DNA of 64,000 bases from Owenia fusiformis (lineage: Eukaryota > Annelida > Polychaeta > Sabellida > Oweniidae), in NCBI GenBank assembly GCA_903813345.2, contig CAIIXF020000004.1, forward strand, positions 3,617,525-3,681,524, read 5' to 3'. Positions 12,743-24,358 of the stretch are shown piece by piece. Each line of letters starts with the position of its first letter. Within the stretch, counting starts at the first letter, position 1. Position numbers and translations under genes: made by a program. The notes below the pieces were generated by a model. That model saw only the letters and a list, made by a program, of their open reading frames with translations. It made no database searches and had not been told where the DNA came from.

Positions 12743-12905
12743 TACAATTTTAAGATGCTATTTAGTGCTTTCTTTTTTTCCAAAATTTTTTTTGGGGGGT
12801 GTCAGAGGGGGTGCAGTAGCATCCGTCCCCCCCCCCATCTGACGGCCATGAAATAACATGACTACAGGGGGAAAATTGACTTTCCTTGGAATATTTGACA
12901 AAACG

Positions 12906-13302
12906 CAGGCCTGTCAACTGTCCCGCAATTTGCGTATTTGTCACGCATTTGCTGATGAATTTGAAGTCACGCCAGTTATTTTTGCGTGACAGAAAATGTC
13001 ACGCAAATACGCATTTTACCTGGTAATTGTCAAGCAAAAATATTTCTGTAGAAAAATTTCTAAAAAAGATTGTCTACACAGCAAAAATACGAACGCCGGA
13101 AAAAAATGTACGCATTTCGTTCGGACTTTTCACGCTAATTACGTATATGTCACGCATTTCGTTCGAAATTTTTCGTACCTAAATTTCGTATCAAAATTTG
13201 GATAAAGGTGTTCAGATTTGGACCAAGGTGTCCACATTTTGAGGGGAGGTGTTCAACATTTCCAAGTCACTCATGTTAGGTGTTCCCAAGTTGACAGGCC
13301 TG
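12906..13302. mobile_element. Short inverted-repeat element, CAGGCCTGTCAACT ends
   Basis: The left end CAGGCCTGTCAACT (12906-12919) is matched by AGTTGACAGGCCTG (13289-13302). The interior is rich in CACGCATTTCGTTCG-like units. There is no ORF of note. Confidence 0.7.
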
Positions 13303-13439
13303 AAAACGGTTGTAGTGTCTAACATCACTTCTAATGAAGCATTACAATTATCCATTATGAGATCACACAATTCACATGACCATTATATTATAATTGTTCA
13401 AAACAGTCGGGAATAGGTGGCATTTGACAATTTGATGGC

Positions 13440-15140
13440 AGTACTGTCAATCCCCAAAGATTTTCTCGCGGGACAGATTTTTTAGACCCAGTGCCAAATA
13501 TTTGCGGGATTTCGCGGGACACCCAGCTAAATTCGCGGGATTTCGCGGGACATTTAAGGGATTTGCGTGATTGCGCTAATAGGTCAAATTTTGATCAAAT
13601 TCGCGGGATTTAGCGGGACCATTCGAGGGACAAACATGCTAATTGCGGGACAGTTAACAGGGTTACCACCAAAGACTTCATAGAGGGACAGATTTTTTTA
13701 GACAAAGTGCCCTTTTGCGGGATTTTGCAGGACATCCACCTAAATTTGCGGGATGTCGCAGGACATTCTTGAAAGGGATTTACGTGATTGGGGCTTAATG
13801 TAAAAGTTCTCAAATCAAACTTACAGATACTGATTTATTAAATATAATGCACTTAACTTAAGTAAACGTCAACACAATTCCACACAATACGCATAGAAAT
13901 ATTATTAAACTACGGGATGGTCAAAAATATGGAATAACTCCCTGATATTTTACACGTTTGTACATCATTCAATTTGCTTCCAGCGTTACTTCTTTCCCGA
14001 CCATCAGATTGATAGTCACAATGTTACAGTACTCTAAAGAACATGCCCAGTGGCCACTACTGGGTTGTGAGGAAACTTGACTCATCGTCTAAAATGTCCC
14101 TACCTGTTGGGATATGGCAGAGATAGAGACCTCGGAATTGCAAACCTCAAAAGTGAGATCATTTGTGTCATTCAGGCCACACCTGCTGAGGAATACGTTC
14201 GGCTCATTGACAACTGCAATGGCCAAATCTGAAGCATGTTATTCTAAGTGCTGTAAATTTGTGTCTATCAGTCCAATGGTCATGAAATATGGTAGGGTGG
14301 TAGAAAATTGAATGATGTACATATGTGTGAAATATCAGGGAGTAATATCTTAAAGTGACAAAGATATAATGAAAATGCAGGGTTTCCATTTTTTGACCAC
14401 CCTGTATCAACAAACCACGCTTTAGTTGTGAGTACCGTAATCCAACACGAAATTCAAAAATTCTGAACAATACTTTGCACTTATGATGTTCGTGACCAAC
14501 TATGAAACATTTACCCCCCATAGTGTTACATATTAAAATTTACCTATTCATATTGGGGTTCGATTAATCTACATCAAATTATAGGGAGTCAGGTTTCTTT
14601 TCGAGATATCAGTGTCCATTTATTGGAACTCGCGTTTGCTAACATTTGCTCAGTTCTTAGATGAAGGCCGTGACACGCGTAGTAAAAAGGCCAACGTTGG
14701 AACTATACGTGACATACATCCCTATTATCCCTATTTACGTAATTAAAATGAAAATTGCACTCTTCCTCTTTATTTTAATACCAAATAACGGCATTCTAGG
14801 GATGCCAACTATGGTGTTATTTGGATCAAAATCATAGTTTTATAAATGGACTATATGCTCTTTTCAAAAGCAGTCTTCGATGATCTGATGCACTGTGAGT
14901 TTTGCAGCACTTTTCAAATTAGGTAAACTTTACTCCCCAAAAGCGCAAAAACTTAGCTTCTTAATCACAAGATAATCACAATTATTTAGCCTCGGGGATT
15001 GTTACAATTTTGAAAATTCGCGGAGGTCAAAGTCGACATTCGCGGGACTTCGCGGGACATTGCGGGACACGCGAATTAGCCAAATTTTGATCAAATTCGC
15101 GGGATAATCCCGCCATTCGCGGGACACTTGACAGCTCTGT
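13440..15140. repeat. CGCGGGAC-rich repeat cluster
   Basis: Clusters of TTCGCGGGAC and GCGGGATTT lie at 13460-13760 and 15010-15130. They are bounded by CTGTCAA at 13444 and TTGACAG at 15128-15134. These look like related copies of the 12906-13302 family, split by another element (13913-14404). Exact boundaries are uncertain. Confidence 0.55.
13913..14404. mobile_element. MITE with TA target duplication
   Basis: The left end CGGGATGGTCAAAAA is matched by TTTTTGACCACCCTG at the right. A second inner match, CTCCCTGATATTT against AAATATCAGGGAG, continues the stem. TA flanks both ends (13911-13912 and 14405-14406). It is probably a Tc1/mariner-class non-autonomous element. Confidence 0.75.
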
Positions 15141-15195
15141 GATGGGTTTCATAGTTTATTTGATAACTTATGCATTTAAACATGGTTAGTTAGGG

Positions 15196-15227
15196 CATGG
15201 GCTTTCAACTAGAATTGAAAGCCCATG
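15196..15227. mobile_element. 32-bp hairpin insertion with 7-bp target duplication
   Basis: CATGGGCTTTCAA and its exact complement TTGAAAGCCCATG surround a short loop. GTTAGGG flanks both sides (15189-15195 and 15228-15234). See the matching case at 48266-48294. Confidence 0.6.
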
Positions 15228-16602
15228 GTTAGGGGCTATTCTTGCAGGATTTTTTATTTGCCCCGGGTGCCTAGATTTTCGGTTACTATGGCAACAATTT
15301 CTTAAATAATATACTAAATACTTTTTGATACATTAATACAGCATTCTATACTACACATTCTGTGAAAAATTCATTAGAATAATTGAAAAATAAAAAAATT
15401 AAGAGAGATATTATGAGAACTTTATGATATACCCTCGGATAGACTATATTGAACTAGCTATATTGAACCATTATTTATTATGAGATATTTATATTGTGCT
15501 TCTTATTCATGTATTTGAATTTAAACAATAAAAGTAATACTGTATTCAGTTAATTAACCCACTGAATGAAGTTTGAGGGGGATATAGAAAAGCCGTCCGT
15601 TCGTCCGTCCGTTCGTGTGTCCAGGCAATAACTCAAATACCGGTTCAATGGATTTCATTCAAATTTTATAGGCTGATGCCTTATGGGTGTAGGATCTTTG
15701 CTCGAGAATCAATATGGCCGCTTAATTCAAAATGGCAGCCATTTTTCGAAAAAAATATATAATCTTTGATAATTCAAATACTAGTGGATGGATTTGGTTC
15801 AAATTTAATATGCTGTTGCCTCTATCATGTGTGCGAAATTGGAGAAAATCCAATGAGTGATTTTCCTGAAATGGCGATGAAAAGATTTTCCGAAAAACCT
15901 TCAAAATGGCCGCCAGAAAACAAGATGGCCGCCCAAAAGTTAATCAGCTCTAGAACTTGATATCCTCTATTATGTGTGCGAATTTAGAGGAAATCTGATG
16001 AGCGGTTTTCCGAGGCTGAACATTCCCGGAAAATCCTGTAACATGGGATTTTATCGTTTTTCGCAATATGACAGATTCAAGTGCCTATAAATTTGCAGGG
16101 CATTGTCAGATTAAAACAACCTTTTGATGTTACTACTGGTCCATACTTTTAGAAAATGCATTATTCTTGCAGTTTTATCAAAATGGGACCCCTGGAGACC
16201 CCTTAGAATAACAATAAAGCAAAATTTCACAGGAGTGACGATTTTTTTATAAGAGATCTCTAAGGGACCCCTGATAAAAAATACATGATTTATCAATTTC
16301 CGTAATCTTGAAGCCTGTACAAACATTTTAAAAAAAGTTCATGACTTTTCGTTAAGTACTGAAGTATTTACAAAGTTACAGCGGTCCCAAGCTGGCGAGG
16401 CCGCGAAAAATTGGTATCGCTAACAATCGCTAACAATTACCCCTCGCTAACAATACCCATTTTACAGTATTGTAAATGGATATGTACCTCGACTCTATTT
16501 TCTATATTTCAGGAAATTTCAATTTATCTCTCAATTACAATATGTCAAAAATTGATGTCAAAGTTGAAGAATTTTTAAAAATGGCAGAACCCATGTTAAC
16601 TA

Positions 16603-18031
16603 CAGTAAAACCTGTCTAATCCGAACACCCATGGGACCAGCCAAAAGCGTTCAAATTGGCAGGTGTTCACATTTCGAGGATATTGTTGGTCGGGGGGGGG
16701 GATTTTCATTGTTCAGTCCACTATATTGAACACTTAATACTTAGTCAGAAAACAATACATGTTGTTGATGAGTTTATTCTACAATAGGCCTATAGCCTAC
16801 ATGTATATGCTATGTTTTATTTACATTTTGAATAATTTCATTATTTTTGGAAAAATAACTCTTTAATTTTGGCAAAAACTTTGTAATACACTGAATAAGT
16901 ATATGATAGTCTTGTACAAAATCTTATGCTTATTAAATGACTTATCTCATATTATGGTTACATAGCACTGCTTTACTTTCGCTTGAAAAAGTGATTCATT
17001 GTTGTTTGTTTCTTGGCACTTTTAGCATTAGCAATATTTGAGTAGATATCCTAAAGAATTTTTCATGAGTGCTCATTCGAGATGATGCATAATCTTTCAA
17101 AATATCAAGGGCATTCAGGATGTCAGATGTATGCCTTTTTAGGAGGCATTTTAGTGATAGGATATTACAAAGTTGAATTTTTTCTCTTTCTCGTGATATA
17201 ATCTTGTCTGCAAATGTGTCTGTGTTGTCTTTGTGATTATAAAACATTTACTGATTGAACCCTAGCTATCATAACAGACCCATGGGATATAAAACAGTTA
17301 AGACTTGTTCATAATCCAAATCAAAAACATCCAGTTAATTTAAAATAAGGATAAACCAATTATCTCCCAGATTCTCACCTTTCTCTTAATCCAATTCAAA
17401 AACATCCAGGTAATTTCTAATAATGATACAACAATTATAATCTTGTCTGCAAATGTGTCTGTGTTGTCTCTGTGATTATAAAACATTTACTGATTGAACC
17501 CTAGCTATCATAACAGACCCATGGGATATAAAACAGTTAAGACTTGTTCATAATCCAAATCAAAAACATCCAGTTAATTCAAAATAAGGATAAACCAATT
17601 ATCTTCTTGATTCACACCTTTCTCTTAATCCAAACATAAAACATTCAGTTCTTTTCTAATAGGATTAACCAATTAACAAATGTATTCGCACCTTTCCTGT
17701 TGTTTTCCACAATTAGGGATGTCATTGAGACTTCAATAAATTAATTAGGACAATATTGGTTCTTTGATTACATTGCATATGTAAAGACTATAACATTGAC
17801 TCCATATGTGGCTATTATTGAAATATCCAGACATTTGATTTTTGATAAAATGTTCAGATTAGACAGGTCAGTTTTTCAAATCTGGTTGTTCACTGTTCAG
17901 ATTAGGAGGTGTTCAGATTTCAAGGTTCTTTTAACATGGGAGTCAATGGGAGGAAAAAATGGGACCGAAAAAAAGTGTTCAAATTGGAAGGTGTTCGGAT
18001 TAGCCAGGTGTTCAGATATACAGGTTTTACT
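16603..18031. mobile_element. Pogo/Tigger-like element with CAGTAAAACCTG ends
   Basis: CAGTAAAACCTG at 16603 and CAGGTTTTACTG ending at 18031 are exact inverted ends flanked by TA on both sides (16601-16602, 18032-18033). Subterminal GTTCAGATT and GTGTTCGGATT motifs recur at both ends. Ends of this kind with TA duplication are typical of pogo-class Tc1/mariner transposons. No transposase is readable, so it is non-autonomous. Confidence 0.75.
17200..17650. repeat. Direct duplication, period about 239 bp
   Basis: AATCTTGTCTGCAAATGTGT at about 17199 recurs at 17438 with nearly identical sequence to TTCTCTTAATCC. A degenerate third copy begins near 17600. It lies inside the pogo-like element. 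Confidence 0.85.
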
Positions 18032-19491
18032 GTATAGGGAAATGGTGGGTTAGGAGCAAATCAGATTTTTTGATATTTATTTGGTAAAACATTTATTAAA
18101 GATTATTTCTGAGTAGACAATTGAATTGTTTTACTTTCTGCATGTTTGGTGTTAAGCTTACTTTGTGAGAATTACAGATATAGAGCATCAACATACTGTA
18201 AAACAGGTAACTTTGACACCGGGAAATTTCAGCGATTATTCAATTTTAGGGGGTTTTAGCGCGGGAAATTTTAGCGAAATGAAGATTAATCTTTAAAAAA
18301 TCAAATTAGCGAAATGCATTACAGTGGGGATCATAAAGAATTGCAAAAGCTATGAAAATTACATGCTGTCGCACATGTAATAAATTCTTACCTCAGTGTA
18401 TTCAGTGCTCTATTTTCTCCGTCTTAGTAAGTCCAAATATAGTGGAATTTGTGTCCCTCTAATGACAAATAAGAACTTCAAAAGTTGAAGTGGATATTCA
18501 CATGTTATGCCGACTCTTCAAATATTGAGGTGATTTTGTCGCCCGATTGCGCCGGAACGGAGGATTGGCTCCCAGAATGCAACATGACACGTGCCAGCTT
18601 TCAAAATGCTGTTCCGCCATTTTGAAACCTGTCATGAGTAAATACGGTTAACTGATGTTGCATTCTGGGAGTCAACCGTCCTTGGATAACAAACATGGCG
18701 ATTCATGAAAACATTCATTCGATTTGGTAGGAACTTTATCCATTATTTGCAGGTATGAAGCTTTGGATTCATTTATTGTGCTACTTTAGTGAACGGGAAT
18801 TATTTTTCTACCGCTTGGGAGAGTTTGAGACACGAAGCTTTGAAATTAGCTCATCTCGACAACTTGTGAACGTTGAGTTTTATTTTTGTCCCCCACTGTA
18901 GAAAGAGAATTTAACAGCTATATCATTGGTTGTGCTCAATTAACACCTTTTATCTTTATATTTGCTACTAATACTATTTCACTGATGGATGGCTATTTAT
19001 CCTTCAGATATTGAAAGAAACATACGATTTAAAAATATTTACCTTTTTCAAATTACAAACTGGAAGTCGAGCAGTGAACGAAAAGCTCCTTAAATACATG
19101 TACTAGTTTCCCGGGAATTTGCAAATTTTAGCGCCCGGTTTATTTTAACCCCGGTTTATGATTTTGACTTTTGAGATTCATAACTTTGTAAAACCTGGAG
19201 AAACAAATCAATTTTTGTTATGGACAAGTTAGCAAATTCAATTGTCTATTTAAATTTTATTTTTGAGAGCAATTGTATGGATGGATATTTTCTCATATGA
19301 CTTTTGGCTTGGCAACCCAACCCGTTCCAATTGGTTTACATTGGTCCTGCCATTTTTATTAAATTCCTCAAATTTGACATCAATTTTTGACATATTGAAA
19401 CGGAGATTGAATTGGAAATTTTCTGAAATATAGAGAATAGAGTCAAGCTACATATCCATTTACATTATCAGTTTTTCTTTCGTTTCGGGCT

Positions 19492-19866
19492 TTGAAAATA
19501 AGACTTCAAACAGACATGGGGTTTAACATGTACTATGAGGAAAAAGACCGGTCCTTAACTTTTTTTGAGAGTAGGCTTATATGTTTGATCGCTAATTTGT
19601 CTATCAATTTAGTTGCGTTTGCATTGTCTCCAAAGGTTACACTCAGATATATACACATTGGCGCAGGAAAACTTTACAATGTGCGTCAGTATAAGGCCAT
19701 AAGAAGTAGATTCTTTGTTTTGCATCCAATTGCTTGCACGATTGTGAGTAAATCAAAAAAACAAACACATCCAAATAGCAATCACAAGGGTCTGAAAATA
19801 CCATCGCATTTCGTTCAATCAGAATCAGACGAAATGGACGATAATTTGACGCATGTCAATATTTAA
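19492..19866 (+). CDS. Unrecognised 124-codon ORF inside the repeat region
   Basis: This is the longest non-repetitive ORF of the 5-28 kb region, starting MKIRLQTDMG. I recognise no domain. It has no clear splice sites and lies just outside the 16464-19473 foldback element. A chance ORF or a remnant of a transposon protein is more likely than a gene. Confidence 0.12.
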   Translation: MKIRLQTDMGFNMYYEEKDRSLTFFESRLICLIANLSINLVAFALSPKVTLRYIHIGAGKLYNVRQYKAIRSRFFVLHPIACTIVSKSKKQTHPNSNHKGLKIPSHFVQSESDEMDDNLTHVNI

Positions 19867-21230
19867 TTGACGGTGTTATTGACTACTTTGGCTCTCATTG
19901 TGCAATTTTCTTATTTTTTACCCTTGAATAATAGCTATTTTTAACATATATTGTGTAAAATGTATAGATATGTGTTTGTAATCACTGCAAATTGAAATTG
20001 GTATGCCATTCCTTTTTATGCCCATAAAATGTATACATTTCCCAGCAAACAAGTTTGTGTTTTTTTTTTCTTGAGTTTGTGTTTGTTTTCCTTGCACCCT
20101 TGCATGCTTTGGATTTTGCCAGGACGCAAAACAAAGAATCTACTTCTCATGGCCTTATGGCATTTGGTTATAACACCTTAAATTGAATAAATCATGAAGA
20201 TTTGGAGTAATGGTGTTGAACTGTTTTTCGTAACACTGGTTTAAAAGATGGTGGGTGCATATTTCAGCTATTTAGGACAATTGTGCCATAATTAGGACCA
20301 TTTCCCCTACCCGTGCGGTGATAGGACCATTTCACTTTCAAATTTAGCCTAGAGGAAAAAGTATTTACATAAGAAAAAATTAAATATGACCAATTATTAA
20401 CTCTTGCTTTACCACCTACTCCCCCTAGAAATAAACCCACATTTGTATTGAACTCAATAAACTAATGAACATCATCTCATATTTAGAAAAAACTCAATGA
20501 CAAGTCAAAGCCAAATCTGAAATCATCAGTCAAGTCACTTGTTCATTTGAGAAAAATGGTGAAACATTCACATTTTCAGTGTTATCTATGAATTTCATTT
20601 AAAATTATTTGAGCATTTATAAATAATGAACATTATTTCAGTAATATACATTTACTTACATATCAATCTGCCAAAGAAAGATCTACAAGTATTCAAAGGC
20701 CTAGGACACTTTTCCAACAAAGATTTTCTGTCAAGGCTGTGTGTCTGTCAGTGCATGTGTGAGCCTAGATATGTCTTCTGCTAAATTATGAATTATGACT
20801 CATCAAACAAACAGGGTCAAAGCCAGTTCAATGTAAACAAATCTTCTTGTGTCATGGCAACCAAGCATATGACAAGCAGAGAAAGTTCAAGATAGAGAAT
20901 TCTTAGAATCTGATGTCATCAAACAAACATATAAACAAACATGTGTCATGGCAACCAAGGTCAAAATATTTAGCAGACAGCACAGAAAAATGGAAGAAGC
21001 AAAAGATCAACTGGCTGATGTAATTTGGAACAAATTTGTTGCAGAATTCTGGGTATGTTTTCATGAATGTTTTTGATTTCAAACAATTAATAAGCCTGTG
21101 TAGAAGTGGAAAATATTCAAAATAATGTAATTTGTAAATCAATCCTCAATCATGTCAATTCAATTTCAAAGCCATGAAAGCTGAAAATAAATTCATGACT
21201 GTCTTTGGAGCACAAAATTACATAAATTAA

Positions 21231-21634
21231 GGTTCAGCTGGAAAGTAACATTTTGGTAAAAAATTGCTATACCTGCACATGTTATTTTCTGGTACATAAT
21301 TAAGTATGAAGGCATGTGTGTATTTCCTTGCTTTTTTCAGGAAAGTATCATTACACTGTCTACTTTTAGTAAACCTGGAAACAGGTCAATGGTAGCTCCT
21401 GTGTTGTCTGGAAACTTTGAAAGAAAATTTGGAAAAACAGGAAGTGTGAAATATCAGAATTCCCTGGAGTTCCCTTTGAACGCCTACCAGATATTCTAAA
21501 AGAAGACAATGTAATGATACTTTCCTGAAAAAAACAAGGAAATTGATACATGCCTTCATACTTTATTTTGTACCAGAAAATAACATGTGCAGGTATAGCA
21601 ATTTTTTACCAAAATGTTACTTTCCAGCTGTACC
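21231..21634. mobile_element. MITE flanked by TTAA (piggyBac-like insertion site)
   Basis: GGTTCAGCTGGAAAGTAAC at the left and its near complement at the right form arms of about 150 bp that run through ATGCCTTCATAC and CAGGAAAGTATCATTACA. TTAA flanks both ends (21227-21230 and 21635-21638). The mirrored ORFs here, both containing CFFQESIITLS, arise from the palindrome. Confidence 0.8.
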
Positions 21635-22734
21635 TTAAGTCTCCGTCTCTCAGTAATACTGTATGAAGATTAGGATAGCCTAACACAGATTTCATTTTGA
21701 ATTCGTATGACAAGGATAGGAACAGACATTTTGTGACTAGATCTATGTAGGCCTACATTGTACATTGCTGAAAATTAGTTTGTCATTTGTCATTTTCAGA
21801 ATGTTGGAAAAGCAGAAAGGTGCCAAAAGACACAACAGATGTATTGCAATTTAGGCAGTTGCTGAAAATGTACTTACCCCTTGGCTCCCTACACCATATG
21901 ACTCTGCAGATCTGGGCCTAAACTGTTCTGTTCCATCATTATGTTGTTCTTTGTGACTGTAGCAACTATAGACAATAGGCTAGTACACCCTCTTCACATG
22001 GATGGACTGATATTGGTGTTTACATTCTGAGGACCATGGTAAATGGTAATACCAACATAAACAAAGGAAACTTTTGCTGTGCTGCACACTGGCTACACAG
22101 TGCATGTATATGTACAATGGGCATAGCAATTATTGTACTATGTGTACAGTCAATTACATTGATTACATCTACCATTTGATGTCCCGACTCCAGCATCTAA
22201 TTCAATCAATTTGGAGATCATTTGGGAAGGAACTTTATATGAATAAGCCTAAAATCCCTCCAATGACTATGAGCTAAGGATGGCTACTACATGATATGGA
22301 TGATGGTTACATCTGGATTACAACTTCAAGTAAAATGTTGTCGTAAAAGCTCTGCAAATCTACAGATCTATGGATCCTTCAAGTGAACAGAGAATTGAAA
22401 GTACATTTGAAGCTCCATAACACAGTGCTACTGACAATACATTAAAGTCAAAACCAACTTAGCAAAAAAATTAATTGACTAAAAATTCAAACACCATTAT
22501 AATTATCTATACTAATTTCAAAAGAATACATATACAGTGATATATTGATTAAATCAAATTAATGATTTGAATATAAAGTGAACTGTTATAAATAAATACA
22601 AAATTTCTTTGTTATTTACTGCTGTACTGGTGTACAAAATCTATCAGAGCATTGAAATAATGACCAATACTGGTAAAAATAAATAACAAATTTGTGAGCG
22701 CGTAAACTTGAAGTGAACAAATTTACTCTCATTA

Positions 22735-23020
22735 TCTTTTGCAAAGCATAAGGACAGATATTCTATTTATGCCAACTAAAGAACAGATCTACTCCTATGC
22801 CGGGCATAAGAACAGATCTACTCTTATGCCGGGCATAAGAACAGATCTGCTCTTATGCCGGGCATAAGAACAGATCTTCTCTTATGCCGGGCATAAGAAC
22901 AGATCTTCTCTTATGCCGGGCATAAGAACAGATCTTCTGTTATGCCCGGCATAAGAACAGATCTACTCTTATGCCCGGCATAAGAACAGATCTACTCTTA
23001 TGCCCGGCATAAGAATTGAA
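22735..23020. repeat. 29-bp palindromic tandem array, right arm (inverted orientation)
   Basis: About 8-9 units of the same 29-bp repeat lie in reverse orientation (AGAACAGATCTACTCTTATG followed by CCGGGCATA). The last three units have the flipped GCCCGGC centre. Copy number differs from the left arm, so the two arrays have changed length independently. Confidence 0.95.
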
Positions 23021-23400
23021 CCTAATTTGCCCAAACTTCATGTTTGCTGAAGTCCGAGTATTTGTAGGATTCCGAGTTCAAATGTCGGGGTGTTCCCGAT
23101 AGAAACCAAGCCTATGGACGACAGTATCTCCCTATATGCTGATACGGGATCACAATCCAAAGAAGAAATCACGAATAATTCATATTTCAAACGAAAGGGT
23201 TACTTACCGATTACGGTGGATCATGCATCGTCACTTCTCAATATTTTTTTGTAATATTTGTAAATCAATCGCTGTGTTTAGTAATGATTGAATAAGGTCT
23301 TATTTTTCAATAAATCATAAATGAAATAATATTATTATTTTCAATATATTAGACACAAGAAACTCTACATATCAATTGGTTTTAATGACAAAATTGTATA

Positions 23401-23801
23401 CTGTACGCCCGGTATTATTCGCGTGCGATTAACTTTCGCGCTTTTCGCGAGGGTGTTAAAATCGCGAAAATTTATCGTCGCGAAATTGCCAATTAAATCC
23501 CCGGGAATTTGTTTTTACCCGGGGCTCTGATGCATTTCGTTTTATCTACTAGTTTGGATCGAGTTATAGTACTTCAATAGTACTGTGCAACTCCATGACT
23601 TTACTATGCGCATGCGCGGCAATGAAAGAGCACGTGCGCACGATTGTTCATGTGATCGTAGCCTGCAATTTGATTGGACATCATATACTAGGGAATCCCC
23701 GAATACGATAAAATACAGTATTCGCGAAATTTAATAGCCGCGAAACCGTGTTTTCGCAAAATTCGCGAAATTAAAGCTCGCGAATAATACCGGGCGTACA
23801 G
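23401..23801. mobile_element. MITE with CTGTACGCCCGG ends, TA duplication
   Basis: CTGTACGCCCGGTATTATTC at 23401 is exactly complemented at 23801. TA flanks both sides (23399-23400, 23802-23803). The interior is rich in TTCGCGAAA-type units, resembling the GCGGGAAATTTTAGCG sequences near 18250. Confidence 0.85.
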
Positions 23802-24184
23802 TATTATTTAGTATTTAGATTTAATTATTATTCTCCAATAATCTGTATATTTGAAAAAAGAATATATTAGAAATATTAATCACAAAGACCTGCTACTATC
23901 ACGTTGCACTCTCGCACGAGACCATTCAAGGCACGTTTTTAACAGGTGTCCAAGGAATTCCCGGGGATTCCCGGGACTAATTTTGATTCCATGAACCCGG
24001 GTGTGTAATTCTCCCGGTAATTCTACATAAGACTTTTGTTCTCAAGGAAGCTTACAAAAGTGATTACACATTTAGTGATTGTGACATATTCTACATAAGA
24101 ACAACTCACATCAACTAAGTTTGACATATTCCACACTGGAATAACTAATTGAACACTGATATTGACATGATTGACATTGAACAT

Positions 24185-24215
24185 CATGGACTTCTAATCA
24201 GATTAGAAGTCCATG
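24185..24215. repeat. 31-bp hairpin
   Basis: CATGGACTTCTAATC and its complement GATTAGAAGTCCATG meet with a 1-base loop. The arm matches the hairpin at 48266 (CATGGACTTCTAATC). No target duplication is seen here. Confidence 0.7.
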
Positions 24216-24328
24216 GTTTATTATACCACAATTAATGATTTTGACATTGAATTAACTGACAGAGTGATTTCAATATGCTCAATTTTCAAATATAGAAGGG
24301 AAATAAAGATGTTGGTTCTTGTTCAACT

Positions 24329-24358
24329 CATGGGCTCTACCACCTGATAGAGCCCATG
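24329..24358. repeat. 30-bp hairpin
   Basis: CATGGGCTCTA and its complement TAGAGCCCATG flank an 8-base loop. It belongs to the CATGGRCT hairpin group. Confidence 0.65.

Larger units (their letters stand above)
16464..19473. mobile_element. Foldback element about 3 kb long, interrupted by a pogo-like element
   Basis: The outer arms ACAGTATTGTAAATGGATAT (left) and their complement near 19473 match onward through GACTCTATT and CAATTTTTGACAT/ATGTCAAAAATTG. The left arm is split by 16603-18031 and resumes with TAGACAATTGAAT near 18115, which matches 19235. A further inner inverted pair (CCCAGAATGCAACAT near 18575 against ATGTTGCATTCTGGG near 18655) sits in the centre. Confidence 0.65.
8984..23095. 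mobile_element. 14.1-kb large inverted-repeat structure (foldback type)
   Basis: The left edge GAACACCCCGACATTTGAAC at 8984 is matched in reverse complement at 23095. The arms stay alignable for roughly 1 kb (about 8984-10030 against about 22130-23095), with indels inward. They share AGTAGCCATCCTTAGCTCAT and the CCAACTTGG/GTTTTGAC segment. Both arms contain the 29-bp tandem array. No transposase, polymerase or integrase ORF is visible inside; the largest ORF in the interior is 124 codons and unrecognised. It may be a foldback transposon, a decayed large DNA transposon, or an inverted segmental duplication. No target duplication is evident. Confidence 0.75.

Noticed and set aside
14204-14521. 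105-residue minus-strand ORF
   Set aside because: It spans the end of a palindromic MITE and its mirror frames; no domain is seen.
8984-23095. Polinton/Maverick element
   Set aside because: Size and long inverted ends fit loosely, but no DNA polymerase B, integrase, protease or ATPase ORF can be read and the ends do not match.
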